The notes under the pieces were generated by a model. The model had not been told where the DNA came from. It did no database searches and saw nothing but the letters and a program-made list of their open reading frames with translations. Positions 17,253-24,814 of a stretch of DNA of 32,207 nucleotides are shown piece by piece (position 1 is the first letter of the stretch; each line of letters opens with the position of its first letter). Origin of the DNA: Candidatus Rokuibacteriota bacterium (GTDB lineage: Bacteria > Methylomirabilota > Methylomirabilia > Rokubacteriales > CSP1-6); assembly GCA_016188005.1 (NCBI GenBank), contig JACPIQ010000041.1, positions 1 to 32,207 on the forward strand. The letters are read 5' to 3'. The translations under genes were made by a program, and so were the position numbers.

Positions 17253-17594
17253 GTCGGTCGCCTCCTCTCGAAGCCGTTCCCGTTGGCCGCTCAGGACGCC
17301 GGGGCCTCAACGCCCACCCGGCACTGTCCAGTGGGCGGGCGCCTTTCGCTTACACGCCGGCACGGGAGAAGTCGTTTCCGCCGGCGAACCTGGCCGCGTC
17401 GAGCATCGTACGCCAGGACGGACAACGGGCACCGACTTTCCGGATCGACGCCACCTCGATGCCTGATGGCCGGCGGGCTGCTCCGGCGACCTGCGGGGTG
17501 CCCGACATCAAGCATTCCCCGCCGGCGATCTCCAACGTAGAATCGCCGGTGAGCGATGTCCGGCGGGCGGATTCCCGAGCGGCTTGAGGTGTAG
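17253..17594. other. Non-coding spacer with hairpin
   Basis: No gene is supported in this 340-bp divergent spacer. A perfect 8-bp stem (CCGGCGAT at 17522-17529 with ATCGCCGG at 17542-17549, 12-nt loop) is the only clear structure. CCGGCGA recurs irregularly nearby (17381, 17483). No promoter with good spacing was recognised. Confidence 0.5.
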
Positions 17595-17774
17595 GAACCC
17601 TGGAAGCTACCCCTCCTGGCATTCATCGAGCACTTGTACTTCAAACGGTTTGCCAAGCGGCGCCCGGATGTCGTCGTCTCCATCGAGGAACGGGCTCGCA
17701 GGGAGGAGGCCAAGAAGGCGTTGAGGCGCGACATGAGGCTCGAGACGAGAAGAGGTGACGATGCCCAAGGCTGA
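17595..17774 (+). pseudogene. 5'-truncated remnant of an unknown gene
   Basis: This frame opens after an in-frame TAG (17592) and stops at 17772-17774, giving about 59 codons with no early ATG. The sequence looks coding: FIEHLYFKRFAKRRPDVVV followed by a charged helix, SIEERARREEAKKALRRDM. It overlaps the start of the next gene (ATG at 17761) in the way coupled operon genes do. The simplest reading is the C-terminus of a gene whose front was lost on insertion or deletion. A short gene with a TTG or CTG start is possible but less likely. Confidence 0.45.
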
Positions 17775-18981
17775 GGCCCATCGCTGGGAGTTCGTGAGGC
17801 GCTTCCGGCGGGGCGCCTTCGGCTGGAAGTCGCAGCCGGCGATGCTGCGCGTCAGGCAAGCCGTGAGCGAGATCAAGAAGGGCGCCCGCCGCGACCCGTT
17901 CCTCGGCGCGGAGGGGGCGGTGCTCTTCCTGGAGCGTGTGTCGGCCGCGCTCGAGCACGTGGACAGCTCCTCGGGGGCCATCGGCACCGCGGTGAACCAT
18001 GCCGTCGAGGAGCTCGCGGCCATCATCGCCGGCGCGCCCGCGGACGCCAGGACGCGCGGGGGCTGGCTCGAGCGCCTCTGGGAGGCCCACGCGAACGACG
18101 CGATCCCGTACATCGAGCGGCTCGGGGACTTCTGGGGCGAGATCTGCGCCTCGCGGGAGATCGCCTCGGCCTGGGCGGATCGGCTGGTCCCGGTCGTGGA
18201 GATGGCGTGGAGCCCGGACCCCGAGCGCCGGGGCTTCTTCCACGGCACGACGGCGTGCCTGAGCGCCCTTCTCCGGGCCGGGCGCCACGAGGAGATCCTC
18301 GCCCTGCTCGAGAAGGCGCCGTTCGTCTTCTGGCACGATCGGCAGTGGGGCGTGCGCGCGCTCGCGGCCCTCGGCCGGCCGGACGAGGCTATCCGCTACG
18401 CCGAGGCGTCGCGCGAACTCAACGACAGCCCCGTCGGCATCGCGCGCGCATGCGAGGAGATCCTGCTCGCCTCCGGTCGCGCCGAGGAGGCGTACCAGCG
18501 TTATGCCCTCGAGGCAACCCGCGGCACCTCGTATCTCGCGACCTACCATGCGCTCGCCAGGAAGTACCCACAGAAGGGGCCCGAGCAGTTGCTCGGGGAT
18601 CTCGTCGAGAGCACGCCTGGCGACGAGGGGAAGTGGTTCGCCACGGCGAAGGAGGTGGGGCTCTTCGACCAGGCGATCCAACTCGCGAATCGAACGCCCT
18701 GCGATCCGAAGACGCTGACGCGCGCCGCGCGGGACTTCGCGGAGGCGCGCCCGGAGTTCGCCATGGAGGCGGGTCTGGCCGCGCTCCGCTGGCTCGTGGA
18801 GGGGTACGGCTACGAGATCACGGGCCTCGACGTCTGGGCCGCGTACACGAACACGGTGAAGGCGGCCGAGAAGGCCGGACGGGCCGGAGAGGTGCGGGGC
18901 CGGATCAGGACGCTGGTCGCGAGCGAAACGTACGGCGACAGGTTCGTTACCCGGATCCTCGGCCGGGACCTGGGTTTCTGA
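17761..18981 (+). CDS. Conserved helical-repeat protein of unknown function
   Basis: 406 residues, cytosolic and helical. TPR-like motifs cover the middle (for example LSALLRAGRHEEILALLEKA, then WGVRALAALGRPDEAIRYAE, then EEILLASGRAEEAYQRYALE). Clusters of conserved-looking residues such as RGFFHGTTAC and ANRTPCDPKTLTRAARDFAE suggest a real family, but I do not recognise a function. The ATG at 17761 is preceded by AGAAGAGG with 5-nt spacing; a GTG two codons upstream is less likely. It is transcribed away from the two minus-strand helical-repeat genes. Confidence 0.8.
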   Translation: MPKAEAHRWEFVRRFRRGAFGWKSQPAMLRVRQAVSEIKKGARRDPFLGAEGAVLFLERVSAALEHVDSSSGAIGTAVNHAVEELAAIIAGAPADARTRGGWLERLWEAHANDAIPYIERLGDFWGEICASREIASAWADRLVPVVEMAWSPDPERRGFFHGTTACLSALLRAGRHEEILALLEKAPFVFWHDRQWGVRALAALGRPDEAIRYAEASRELNDSPVGIARACEEILLASGRAEEAYQRYALEATRGTSYLATYHALARKYPQKGPEQLLGDLVESTPGDEGKWFATAKEVGLFDQAIQLANRTPCDPKTLTRAARDFAEARPEFAMEAGLAALRWLVEGYGYEITGLDVWAAYTNTVKAAEKAGRAGEVRGRIRTLVASETYGDRFVTRILGRDLGF

Positions 18982-19010
18982 GGGCGTCGCGGTAGAGTGC
19001 GGCTGGGCGG

Positions 19011-19295
19011 CTAGGCATCCGGACGCGCGAGCGGGTGCACGATGTCGTCCGGGATCTGCTTGCGGTCGCTGTACTGCTGGATCTCGGCCTGGTGGTCCGC
19101 GTCGTAGCTCAGGGCGTTGAACACCTGGGCCAGGGTGAGATGCGAGAGGTGGGTGGGAATCTCCTCGGGGGCCACGCCGAGGCGCCAGAGCTCCACGACG
19201 GCGCGCACCGGGACGCGCGTGCCCACGATGATGGGTTGGCCGCCGAGAATCTCATCGGCGCGGACGATGTAGCGGCGCTCGGGTCTTGCCGTCAT
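19011..19295 (-). CDS. DUF433-family antitoxin-like protein
   Basis: 94 residues. The core ILGGQPIIVGTRVPVRAVVE, then GVAPEEIPTHLSHLTLAQV and NALSYDADHQAEI are the DUF433 layout, a helix-turn-helix family often paired with a DUF5615 PIN-like RNase toxin (VapBC45 type). That toxin normally follows immediately, but here the gene ends 30 bp from the convergent neighbour and no toxin frame is seen, so it is an orphan. It may neutralise a toxin elsewhere or be a relic. Confidence 0.85.
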   Translation of the reverse strand: MTARPERRYIVRADEILGGQPIIVGTRVPVRAVVELWRLGVAPEEIPTHLSHLTLAQVFNALSYDADHQAEIQQYSDRKQIPDDIVHPLARPDA

Positions 19296-19496
19296 GGCGC
19301 TGAGGTCTCGCCTCCCGGTGGGCGGGGCATCACGGCCCCGGGGCCCTCCGGTAGCGTCTCACGCGAGGCCGCCCGGGGCCAGTCTCTCGTGCCGGGATCT
19401 TAAGGAGCTCCTCGTCCTGCTGAGCGGACCGCCGCCCGCCGGCGGGGCCGTCGCCGTGCAGGGTGAGGCGCCCGGCTCGGCCCCGGCTGCCCGGCC

Positions 19497-19817
19497 CTAC
19501 CCGGTGAGCCGCAAGATCTCCTGGATCGTCATGAACGCGTCGAGACGGAGACACTCGAACTCGCTCTCGGCGGCGGGCGAGAAGAAGCGCGCCACCCAGG
19601 TCGGACCCTCGGCGTCCTGCGCCCGGAACTTCTCCGCGATGGCGGCGAGCCCGCGCCGCACGGGGGCCTCGTCGCGGGCCGGCCGCAGGCGCTCGGCGAC
19701 GGCGCGGGGCCCGCCCGTGTGATGGGCGCACAGCATGTAGATGTCGTAGGCGTCTTTCTCCGCGTAGCGCTCGCCGATGGCGAACCCTTTGAGACCTTCC
19801 CCCTTGGAGGCAGGGTG
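19497..19817 (-). pseudogene. C-terminal remnant of an AbiEii-like nucleotidyltransferase
   Basis: The stretch LKGFAIGERYAEKDAYDIYM, then CAHHTGGPRAVAERLRP, AAIAEKFRAQDAEGPTWVARF and DAFMTIQEILRLTG matches what I know of the C-terminal part of AbiEii/DUF1814-type nucleotidyltransferases. The N-terminal GSxxD nucleotidyl-transfer motif is absent. Upstream of about 19805 the frame passes into TCCCTCACCCTGCCTCC-like sequence resembling a common dispersed repeat. A different frame then opens at an ATG at 19951 (MASSVKVTPDRSIRVGVLRA). So the gene is broken, possibly by that insertion. The partner antitoxin AbiEi is not seen. The spacer 19296-19496 contains no gene. Confidence 0.6.
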
Positions 19818-19951
19818 AGGGAGATGGCCCAGGGGCCCTGGGCCGAGCCCGGCTCGGGGCGGAGGCGGGCGCCAGGGACCAGCTCGCCGAGGGCGCGGAG
19901 CACCCCGACGCGGATCGAGCGGTCGGGCGTGACTTTTACTGAAGATGCCAT

Positions 19952-19970
19952 TTTTACCGTACGGGTAAAA
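19952..19970. promoter_or_regulatory. AT-rich palindromic operator-like site
   Basis: TTTTACC-GTACG-GGTAAAA has 7-bp perfect arms and is conspicuously AT-rich in a very GC-rich window. It touches the ATG at 19951 of the broken minus-strand frame and lies about 80 bp beyond the stop of the helicase-nuclease gene. It looks like a binding site for a dimeric repressor, perhaps of a lost toxin-antitoxin operon. Confidence 0.5.
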
Positions 19971-20048
19971 TACGCCTGTCGCCGCGCCCTGGTCAACTAT
20001 CAGGAGGGGGATACGCGCCGGACGGCCTCGCAGGGCCGGTTCGGCTTC

Positions 20049-23000
20049 TCAAGGTGACTGCCGGGCACCCTGCTCCAGGGCCGCCGGGACGTCGGCAACC
20101 CGCTTGGTGATCGCGTAGGCCCACGGGCCGTAGCTGCCATCGGCATTCACCGCAGCCACCCAGCGTCTCGCGGCGGCCACCTTGACCTCTTCGAGGGGGT
20201 CGTAGCCCTTGATCTCGAGCACGAGGTGCCTGGGCGGATCCGTCCGCAGGCGGACGACGAAGTCCGGGACGTAGTCGTGAGTCTGCCCGTTGTGCAGGTA
20301 GGGCATGGCGAACCCGAGGCCGGCGTTCTTCGCGAAGGCCTCAACCAGCGGATGGGTGTCGAGGATGTACGCGGCCGACTGCTCCCACTTTGCCGTGTCC
20401 GCCACCACGTAGTTGACATGGCTTCTCGTCACCTCGCGCACGTCGCGGCTCGTCCAGAAGTCCACTTCCGCGGTCGAACCCTGGCCCCTCCGGCTCTCGT
20501 AGCGTGGGAGCTCGGGCGCCTCGCCACCTGACGTGTCCGGCTTGATGGCGCCCACGAGGGCCTCGATCACCCATCCGTAGTACGGCGACAGGGCCACGTC
20601 GAGCAGGTTCGCCGGCGGAAGCGGGTGGACGCGTTCGGCGAGGAACCGCTCGACGATCCGCGCGAGCTGGGGAAACAGCACGTGGGCGGGCGCCTCGCAC
20701 CCCGGGTGGCCCACGTAATCGCGCGTGAGATCGGCCGCCATGTCAAAGACGATCTGCTGCATCCGGTAGCCGGCCCGATACGGGTTCAGGTCCACGCGCT
20801 CGAGCTTGCCGGGTCCGGTGAGGGAGGGACGCCCCCTGTTGTTGGGCAGCGCCGCCTTCACCTCCACCTCGGGCGGGATCCTCGTGGGGTCGAGCGTGAC
20901 GGACGGCACGGCGGCCCAGTCGAGTGCCACGCGATTGCGGATGGCCTGTCGATACCCCTCCACGCGAGGAAAGCGGATCTCCAGAGCGGACCGGGCTGGA
21001 ACGGCGTGTACGTGATGACGCTTGGGCACCGGCGGCCGGGCGGCGCCCTTGTTCTCCTTGAACGGGATGACCTGGAACGGCACGCCGAAGACCTTCGCGA
21101 CCTCCTCCTCGAGGCGGCCGTTCTCGCCCACCTCGTAGCTGGAGCGCCGGAGCCCGCGGCCCACCACCTGCTCGCACAGGAGCTGGGACATGAACGGGCG
21201 CAGCCCGACGATGTGTGTGACGGTGCTGCAATCCCAGCCCTCGGTGAGCATGCCCACGCTCACGATGCAGCGGACATCGCGGCCTGGGGGGTGTAACGGC
21301 CTTCCGAGCTTGCGGGCCAGCTCCTCGAAGCCCGCGGGGTGGATCGCCCGGCCCTGCCGGTCGACCGGCCAGGCAACCTTGCCGACCGTGTCGAGAGTCA
21401 GACGCATCCAGGCGGACTCGTCGCTCTTGGCCTGATCGCTATCGGTCTCGTGCACCACCTTCGAGTCCACCCGGATCGTGTTCTCGCGCCCCGGCGCGTT
21501 GCGGAAGCCGGCGATGTTCGCCGGGGGGATACCGGCCGGCGGCCGGTCGAGGGCCAGCCACTCGTACACGACCTTCGCGATGGCCGTGTTGCGGCACACG
21601 AGGATGAAGACGGGCGGCCGTGGATCGTCCTGTCGCCACGCCCATTCGGCGCGCAGCTCCTCCCATAGCCCGGCCAGCATGGCGACGGGCGTGGCCGCCC
21701 ACTTCACCACGGCCTCCGGCTTGGGGTTGCCGCGGGAGCCGCCGCGCTCGCCCGCCGTGAGCCGCGGCATGATCCAGCGCCAGATGTTGAAGTAGCCGGG
21801 GATCTCGGCGCCCGTCGTGTCCCGCACGGCGAGCTGCGGGATCTTCACCAGCCCGGACTCGATGGCGTCGGTGAGGCCGAAGTCGCTCACCACCCAGGGG
21901 AAGATGCGGTTGGTGTCCGGGCCCATGCGGCCGAGGTAGTACGGCGTGGCCGACAGGTCCACGCAGAAGTTGATGCCGCGCAGCTTGTGGATGCGGTCCA
22001 GGCCGTCGACCCAGACCGTCGCCTCGCGGTAGAACTCGTCCTCGTCCTCGGCCTCGCCGAAGAGACCGTCAGTCTCGCCATTCGGCTCCTCGCGGCGGAT
22101 GCGGTAGGCGTGGTGCGCCTCGTCGTTGAAGACGAGGATGTTCTGCTTCCCGCCAACCTCCCGGCCGATCACGCGATTGACGAGAGCCGTGTCGCTCTCC
22201 ACGTAGCGGACCGCCTCCACCCGGACCCTTCTGAGGTTGCCCTGGCGGTCGCGGTTCTCCTCGAGGACCGCCAGGAGGCCGGCCGCGAGCTGGCGGTCCA
22301 GCTCCTCGGGCGTGAGGTAGCGGCGATTGCGGGCTGTGGTGGTCTTCGGCCCGATTGTGATCGTCTCTTGCGTCCGGACCGCGACGCCGGCCCGCGCCAC
22401 CTTGGCGCTCACCCCTCCCGGGGTCATGGCCTGAGGCTCGAAGACGTGCCAGTTGGTCATGAGCACCCGCCCCTGGGTGAGGTCGGCCATCAAGTGGGGC
22501 GGCACCAGGTCCCGGGTCCGGTAGAGGCTGGCGTCGCCTCCCTGGGGGTCCAGCTCGCCGAGGCGGCTGCGGATCGTGACGTTCGGGCAGATGACCAGGA
22601 CCACGTCGGAGAAGCGGGCGTCGCTCCGGTTATTGACCTTGTTGAGGATGCTCCAGGCCGCGAGCATGGCCATGACGGTGGTCTTTCCGCTGCCGGTGGC
22701 CATCTTGCAGGCGAACCGACGGAATGCGGTGTGGCCGGCCGCCCGCCGCTCCTCGCTCGGCTCGTCGAGAGGGATGTCGATGCCCTGGCGGAAGTCGGCC
22801 CGCGCCTCGGTGAGGAAGATGATGGTCTCCGCGGCCTCGCGCTGGGCGAAGAAGAGCCGGTGCTGGCGGCCCTCGCGCGTCCAGTACTCCAGCAGCTCGC
22901 CCGTGGTGCGCGTGACGCCGGGCCGGCCCGCCGCCTGCCACTCCTTGAGCCGCTGGCGGACGCGGCTGACCAGCTTCAGCTCGATGAGAGTGCCGAGTCC

Positions 23001-23165
23001 GTCGGCCTCGCCTTCGCTGACGGGGCCGGGCGGCCGGTAGTAGTACATGGCGGGTCGTCGCCCGGGCTCCAGGCGCGGAGGCTCGCCCTCCACGATGCGC
23101 CAGTGCTCGCCGGGCTCGTCGTACGGGCCGCTGAGGATGGGTTCTGGGACCTCGAATTCGCTCAC
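20049..23165 (-). CDS. res: Type III-like restriction helicase-nuclease (Res subunit)
   Basis: 1038 residues. A superfamily 2 helicase core shows Walker A ATGSGKTT (156-163), DEAH box FNDEAHHAYR (348-351), SATP (405-408) and motif VI EQVVGRGLRR. A C-terminal PD-(D/E)XK nuclease follows: PD at 967-968 (DYVPDFVVRL) and E984-x-K986 (LVLEIKGYD). It should cut DNA lacking the cognate methylation after ATP-driven translocation or sliding. The family may be the one named BPTD_3080-type in current databases (from memory). The GTG start at 23165 overlaps the ATPase stop as GTGA. It is the last gene of the mod-ATPase-res operon. Confidence 0.92.
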   Translation of the reverse strand: MSEFEVPEPILSGPYDEPGEHWRIVEGEPPRLEPGRRPAMYYYRPPGPVSEGEADGLGTLIELKLVSRVRQRLKEWQAAGRPGVTRTTGELLEYWTREGRQHRLFFAQREAAETIIFLTEARADFRQGIDIPLDEPSEERRAAGHTAFRRFACKMATGSGKTTVMAMLAAWSILNKVNNRSDARFSDVVLVICPNVTIRSRLGELDPQGGDASLYRTRDLVPPHLMADLTQGRVLMTNWHVFEPQAMTPGGVSAKVARAGVAVRTQETITIGPKTTTARNRRYLTPEELDRQLAAGLLAVLEENRDRQGNLRRVRVEAVRYVESDTALVNRVIGREVGGKQNILVFNDEAHHAYRIRREEPNGETDGLFGEAEDEDEFYREATVWVDGLDRIHKLRGINFCVDLSATPYYLGRMGPDTNRIFPWVVSDFGLTDAIESGLVKIPQLAVRDTTGAEIPGYFNIWRWIMPRLTAGERGGSRGNPKPEAVVKWAATPVAMLAGLWEELRAEWAWRQDDPRPPVFILVCRNTAIAKVVYEWLALDRPPAGIPPANIAGFRNAPGRENTIRVDSKVVHETDSDQAKSDESAWMRLTLDTVGKVAWPVDRQGRAIHPAGFEELARKLGRPLHPPGRDVRCIVSVGMLTEGWDCSTVTHIVGLRPFMSQLLCEQVVGRGLRRSSYEVGENGRLEEEVAKVFGVPFQVIPFKENKGAARPPVPKRHHVHAVPARSALEIRFPRVEGYRQAIRNRVALDWAAVPSVTLDPTRIPPEVEVKAALPNNRGRPSLTGPGKLERVDLNPYRAGYRMQQIVFDMAADLTRDYVGHPGCEAPAHVLFPQLARIVERFLAERVHPLPPANLLDVALSPYYGWVIEALVGAIKPDTSGGEAPELPRYESRRGQGSTAEVDFWTSRDVREVTRSHVNYVVADTAKWEQSAAYILDTHPLVEAFAKNAGLGFAMPYLHNGQTHDYVPDFVVRLRTDPPRHLVLEIKGYDPLEEVKVAAARRWVAAVNADGSYGPWAYAITKRVADVPAALEQGARQSP

Positions 23166-24814
23166 AGCCCGAACGCCCTCATGATGCCGTCGAGCTTCTC
23201 GGTCACCTCCGGGTGGATCTCCTCCGGCCGCATGAACGCGGCGATCTCGTGATACCTCGTGTAGGGCAGCCCGGGTAGGCCAGCCGCCGCCAGGGCGGGG
23301 GGCAGTAGCTCGGAGCGCGCCTTCGTGGCGTTCAGGAATGCATGGTCGCCCAACGGATCACGGAGGACTGCGGGCGGGAAGTTCTCCCGGAGGTATCGCC
23401 GCAGGTCCGCGACGTGGGGGGCGGCGGCTGCCGGGCCGACAGTGTGCTCGACGAAGCGAACAAGCGCCTCGGGATGCACGAGGTAGCTCTCGATCTCGTA
23501 GCGTCGCCATCGGAGGCGCTGGAATCCGCGCCCGGTGATCTCGGTCGGCTGGATCTCGGGGCGGGCGTCTCCATCCACGAGCTCAATGGCGGGGAGGTTC
23601 TCGCGGACCAGCCGCAGTGCCTCGTAGTGCTGCGGGGCGCGGATGCCCGGGGAGCCCGTGCGTGTCTCCGCGACCGTGGGCCTCCAGAAGAACGTCCGAG
23701 AGCCGAAGAGGTCGTAGGCGGGATGCCCGAGAACCCGCGCCCACTCGCGCAGGATATCGCGGTCGGTGTAGTTCTCGAGATAGAGCACGCCCGGCGCGGT
23801 CAGGGCCAGCATCATGTCCGTCTGCGACAGGACCTTCAGCGAGAGGATCACCCGCGCCTGCTCTTCCGTCGTCGCCAGCATGCGCGGCCCGTCGAAGAGG
23901 ACGCAGAGCTCCCGGGGCTCCGCCCCGTTGATGATGACCTCCGAATGCGTGGCGATGATCAGCTGCGAACGCGCCTGGGCGGCGACGGCGCGGAGCTCGC
24001 CGCAGATGGCATCCTGCAGGATCACGTGGAGATGAGCGTCCGGCTCGTCCAGCAACAGGACGGCGCCGGGGCGCGTCTGGAGAAAGGCCAGGAGCATCAG
24101 CACCTGCTGGAACCCGCTCCCCGCGCTGGCGATATCGAGCGCGGGGCCGCCCGGCCGCTCTCGGTACTCCGCCAGGATGTGCGGCCCCGCGGCGTCGGGG
24201 GGCGTTAGCTCGAAGCCGAACAGCCGGCGGATCGAGGCTTGCAGACCCGTCCAGGCGCGCTCCGAGGCGGCGGCCTCCACGAGCAAGTTCCGGAGCACGT
24301 CCCCGGGCTTGGCCTGCCCGAGGAGCTGATCGACCTTCGGGCGCTGGTAGAGCGGTTCCTCGGTGCCGAGGCCGCTCATGGCGGGGACGAAGACCGTCGT
24401 CAGGTGGGCGGCCCTCACGACCTCGGGGCTCGCGGCGGGGAGCGGCCGGACGTAGATCTGCTCGGTGCTGTCGGCAATCAGCTCCATGGCGACCGTCCAG
24501 CCGTCGAGGGCGCTCTGGATCTCGATCTCGAGACTTCCCCGGTAGTCCCGCTCCCTCCACAGGAGGTCGAAGGAGCGCAGGGGAACCGCGGAGAAGGCCT
24601 GGCGCGCGATGGGGGCCCTGGTGTAATAGCCCCCGTGGCGCTGGTAGTCGTTGAGCTGCTTCCATCGCTCGAGGGCCAGCGACCAGGCCGCGATGGCCTG
24701 GAGCACGGTAGTCTTCCCCGTGTTGTTCGGGCCGGCCAGCACCACGTGCCCGGGCAGGACGAACTCGACGTCGCCGAACCGCTTGAAGCGGCGCAGACCG
24801 ACGCGGTGGATCAC
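23162..24814 (-). CDS. OLD-like ATPase with TOPRIM-like C-terminus, in an R-M operon
   Basis: 550 residues from the GTG at 24814, which overlaps the mod TGA (GTGA). The N-terminal half is an ABC-type ATPase related to OLD/RecF: Walker A GPNNTGKT (28-35), signature SAGSGFQQ (230-237), Walker B LLLDEPDAHLH (253-263) and H-loop ATHSE (288-292). The C-terminal half has VLYLENYTDRDIL (E347) and LVDGDARPE (D414, D416), which fit the E...DxD layout of a TOPRIM nuclease as in OLD proteins. The TOPRIM reading is inference. It lies between methyltransferase and restriction genes, so it probably regulates or adds a nuclease activity to the system. The longer frame to 24943 lies inside mod and is not used. 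Confidence 0.85.
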   Translation of the reverse strand: MIHRVGLRRFKRFGDVEFVLPGHVVLAGPNNTGKTTVLQAIAAWSLALERWKQLNDYQRHGGYYTRAPIARQAFSAVPLRSFDLLWRERDYRGSLEIEIQSALDGWTVAMELIADSTEQIYVRPLPAASPEVVRAAHLTTVFVPAMSGLGTEEPLYQRPKVDQLLGQAKPGDVLRNLLVEAAASERAWTGLQASIRRLFGFELTPPDAAGPHILAEYRERPGGPALDIASAGSGFQQVLMLLAFLQTRPGAVLLLDEPDAHLHVILQDAICGELRAVAAQARSQLIIATHSEVIINGAEPRELCVLFDGPRMLATTEEQARVILSLKVLSQTDMMLALTAPGVLYLENYTDRDILREWARVLGHPAYDLFGSRTFFWRPTVAETRTGSPGIRAPQHYEALRLVRENLPAIELVDGDARPEIQPTEITGRGFQRLRWRRYEIESYLVHPEALVRFVEHTVGPAAAAPHVADLRRYLRENFPPAVLRDPLGDHAFLNATKARSELLPPALAAAGLPGLPYTRYHEIAAFMRPEEIHPEVTEKLDGIMRAFGL

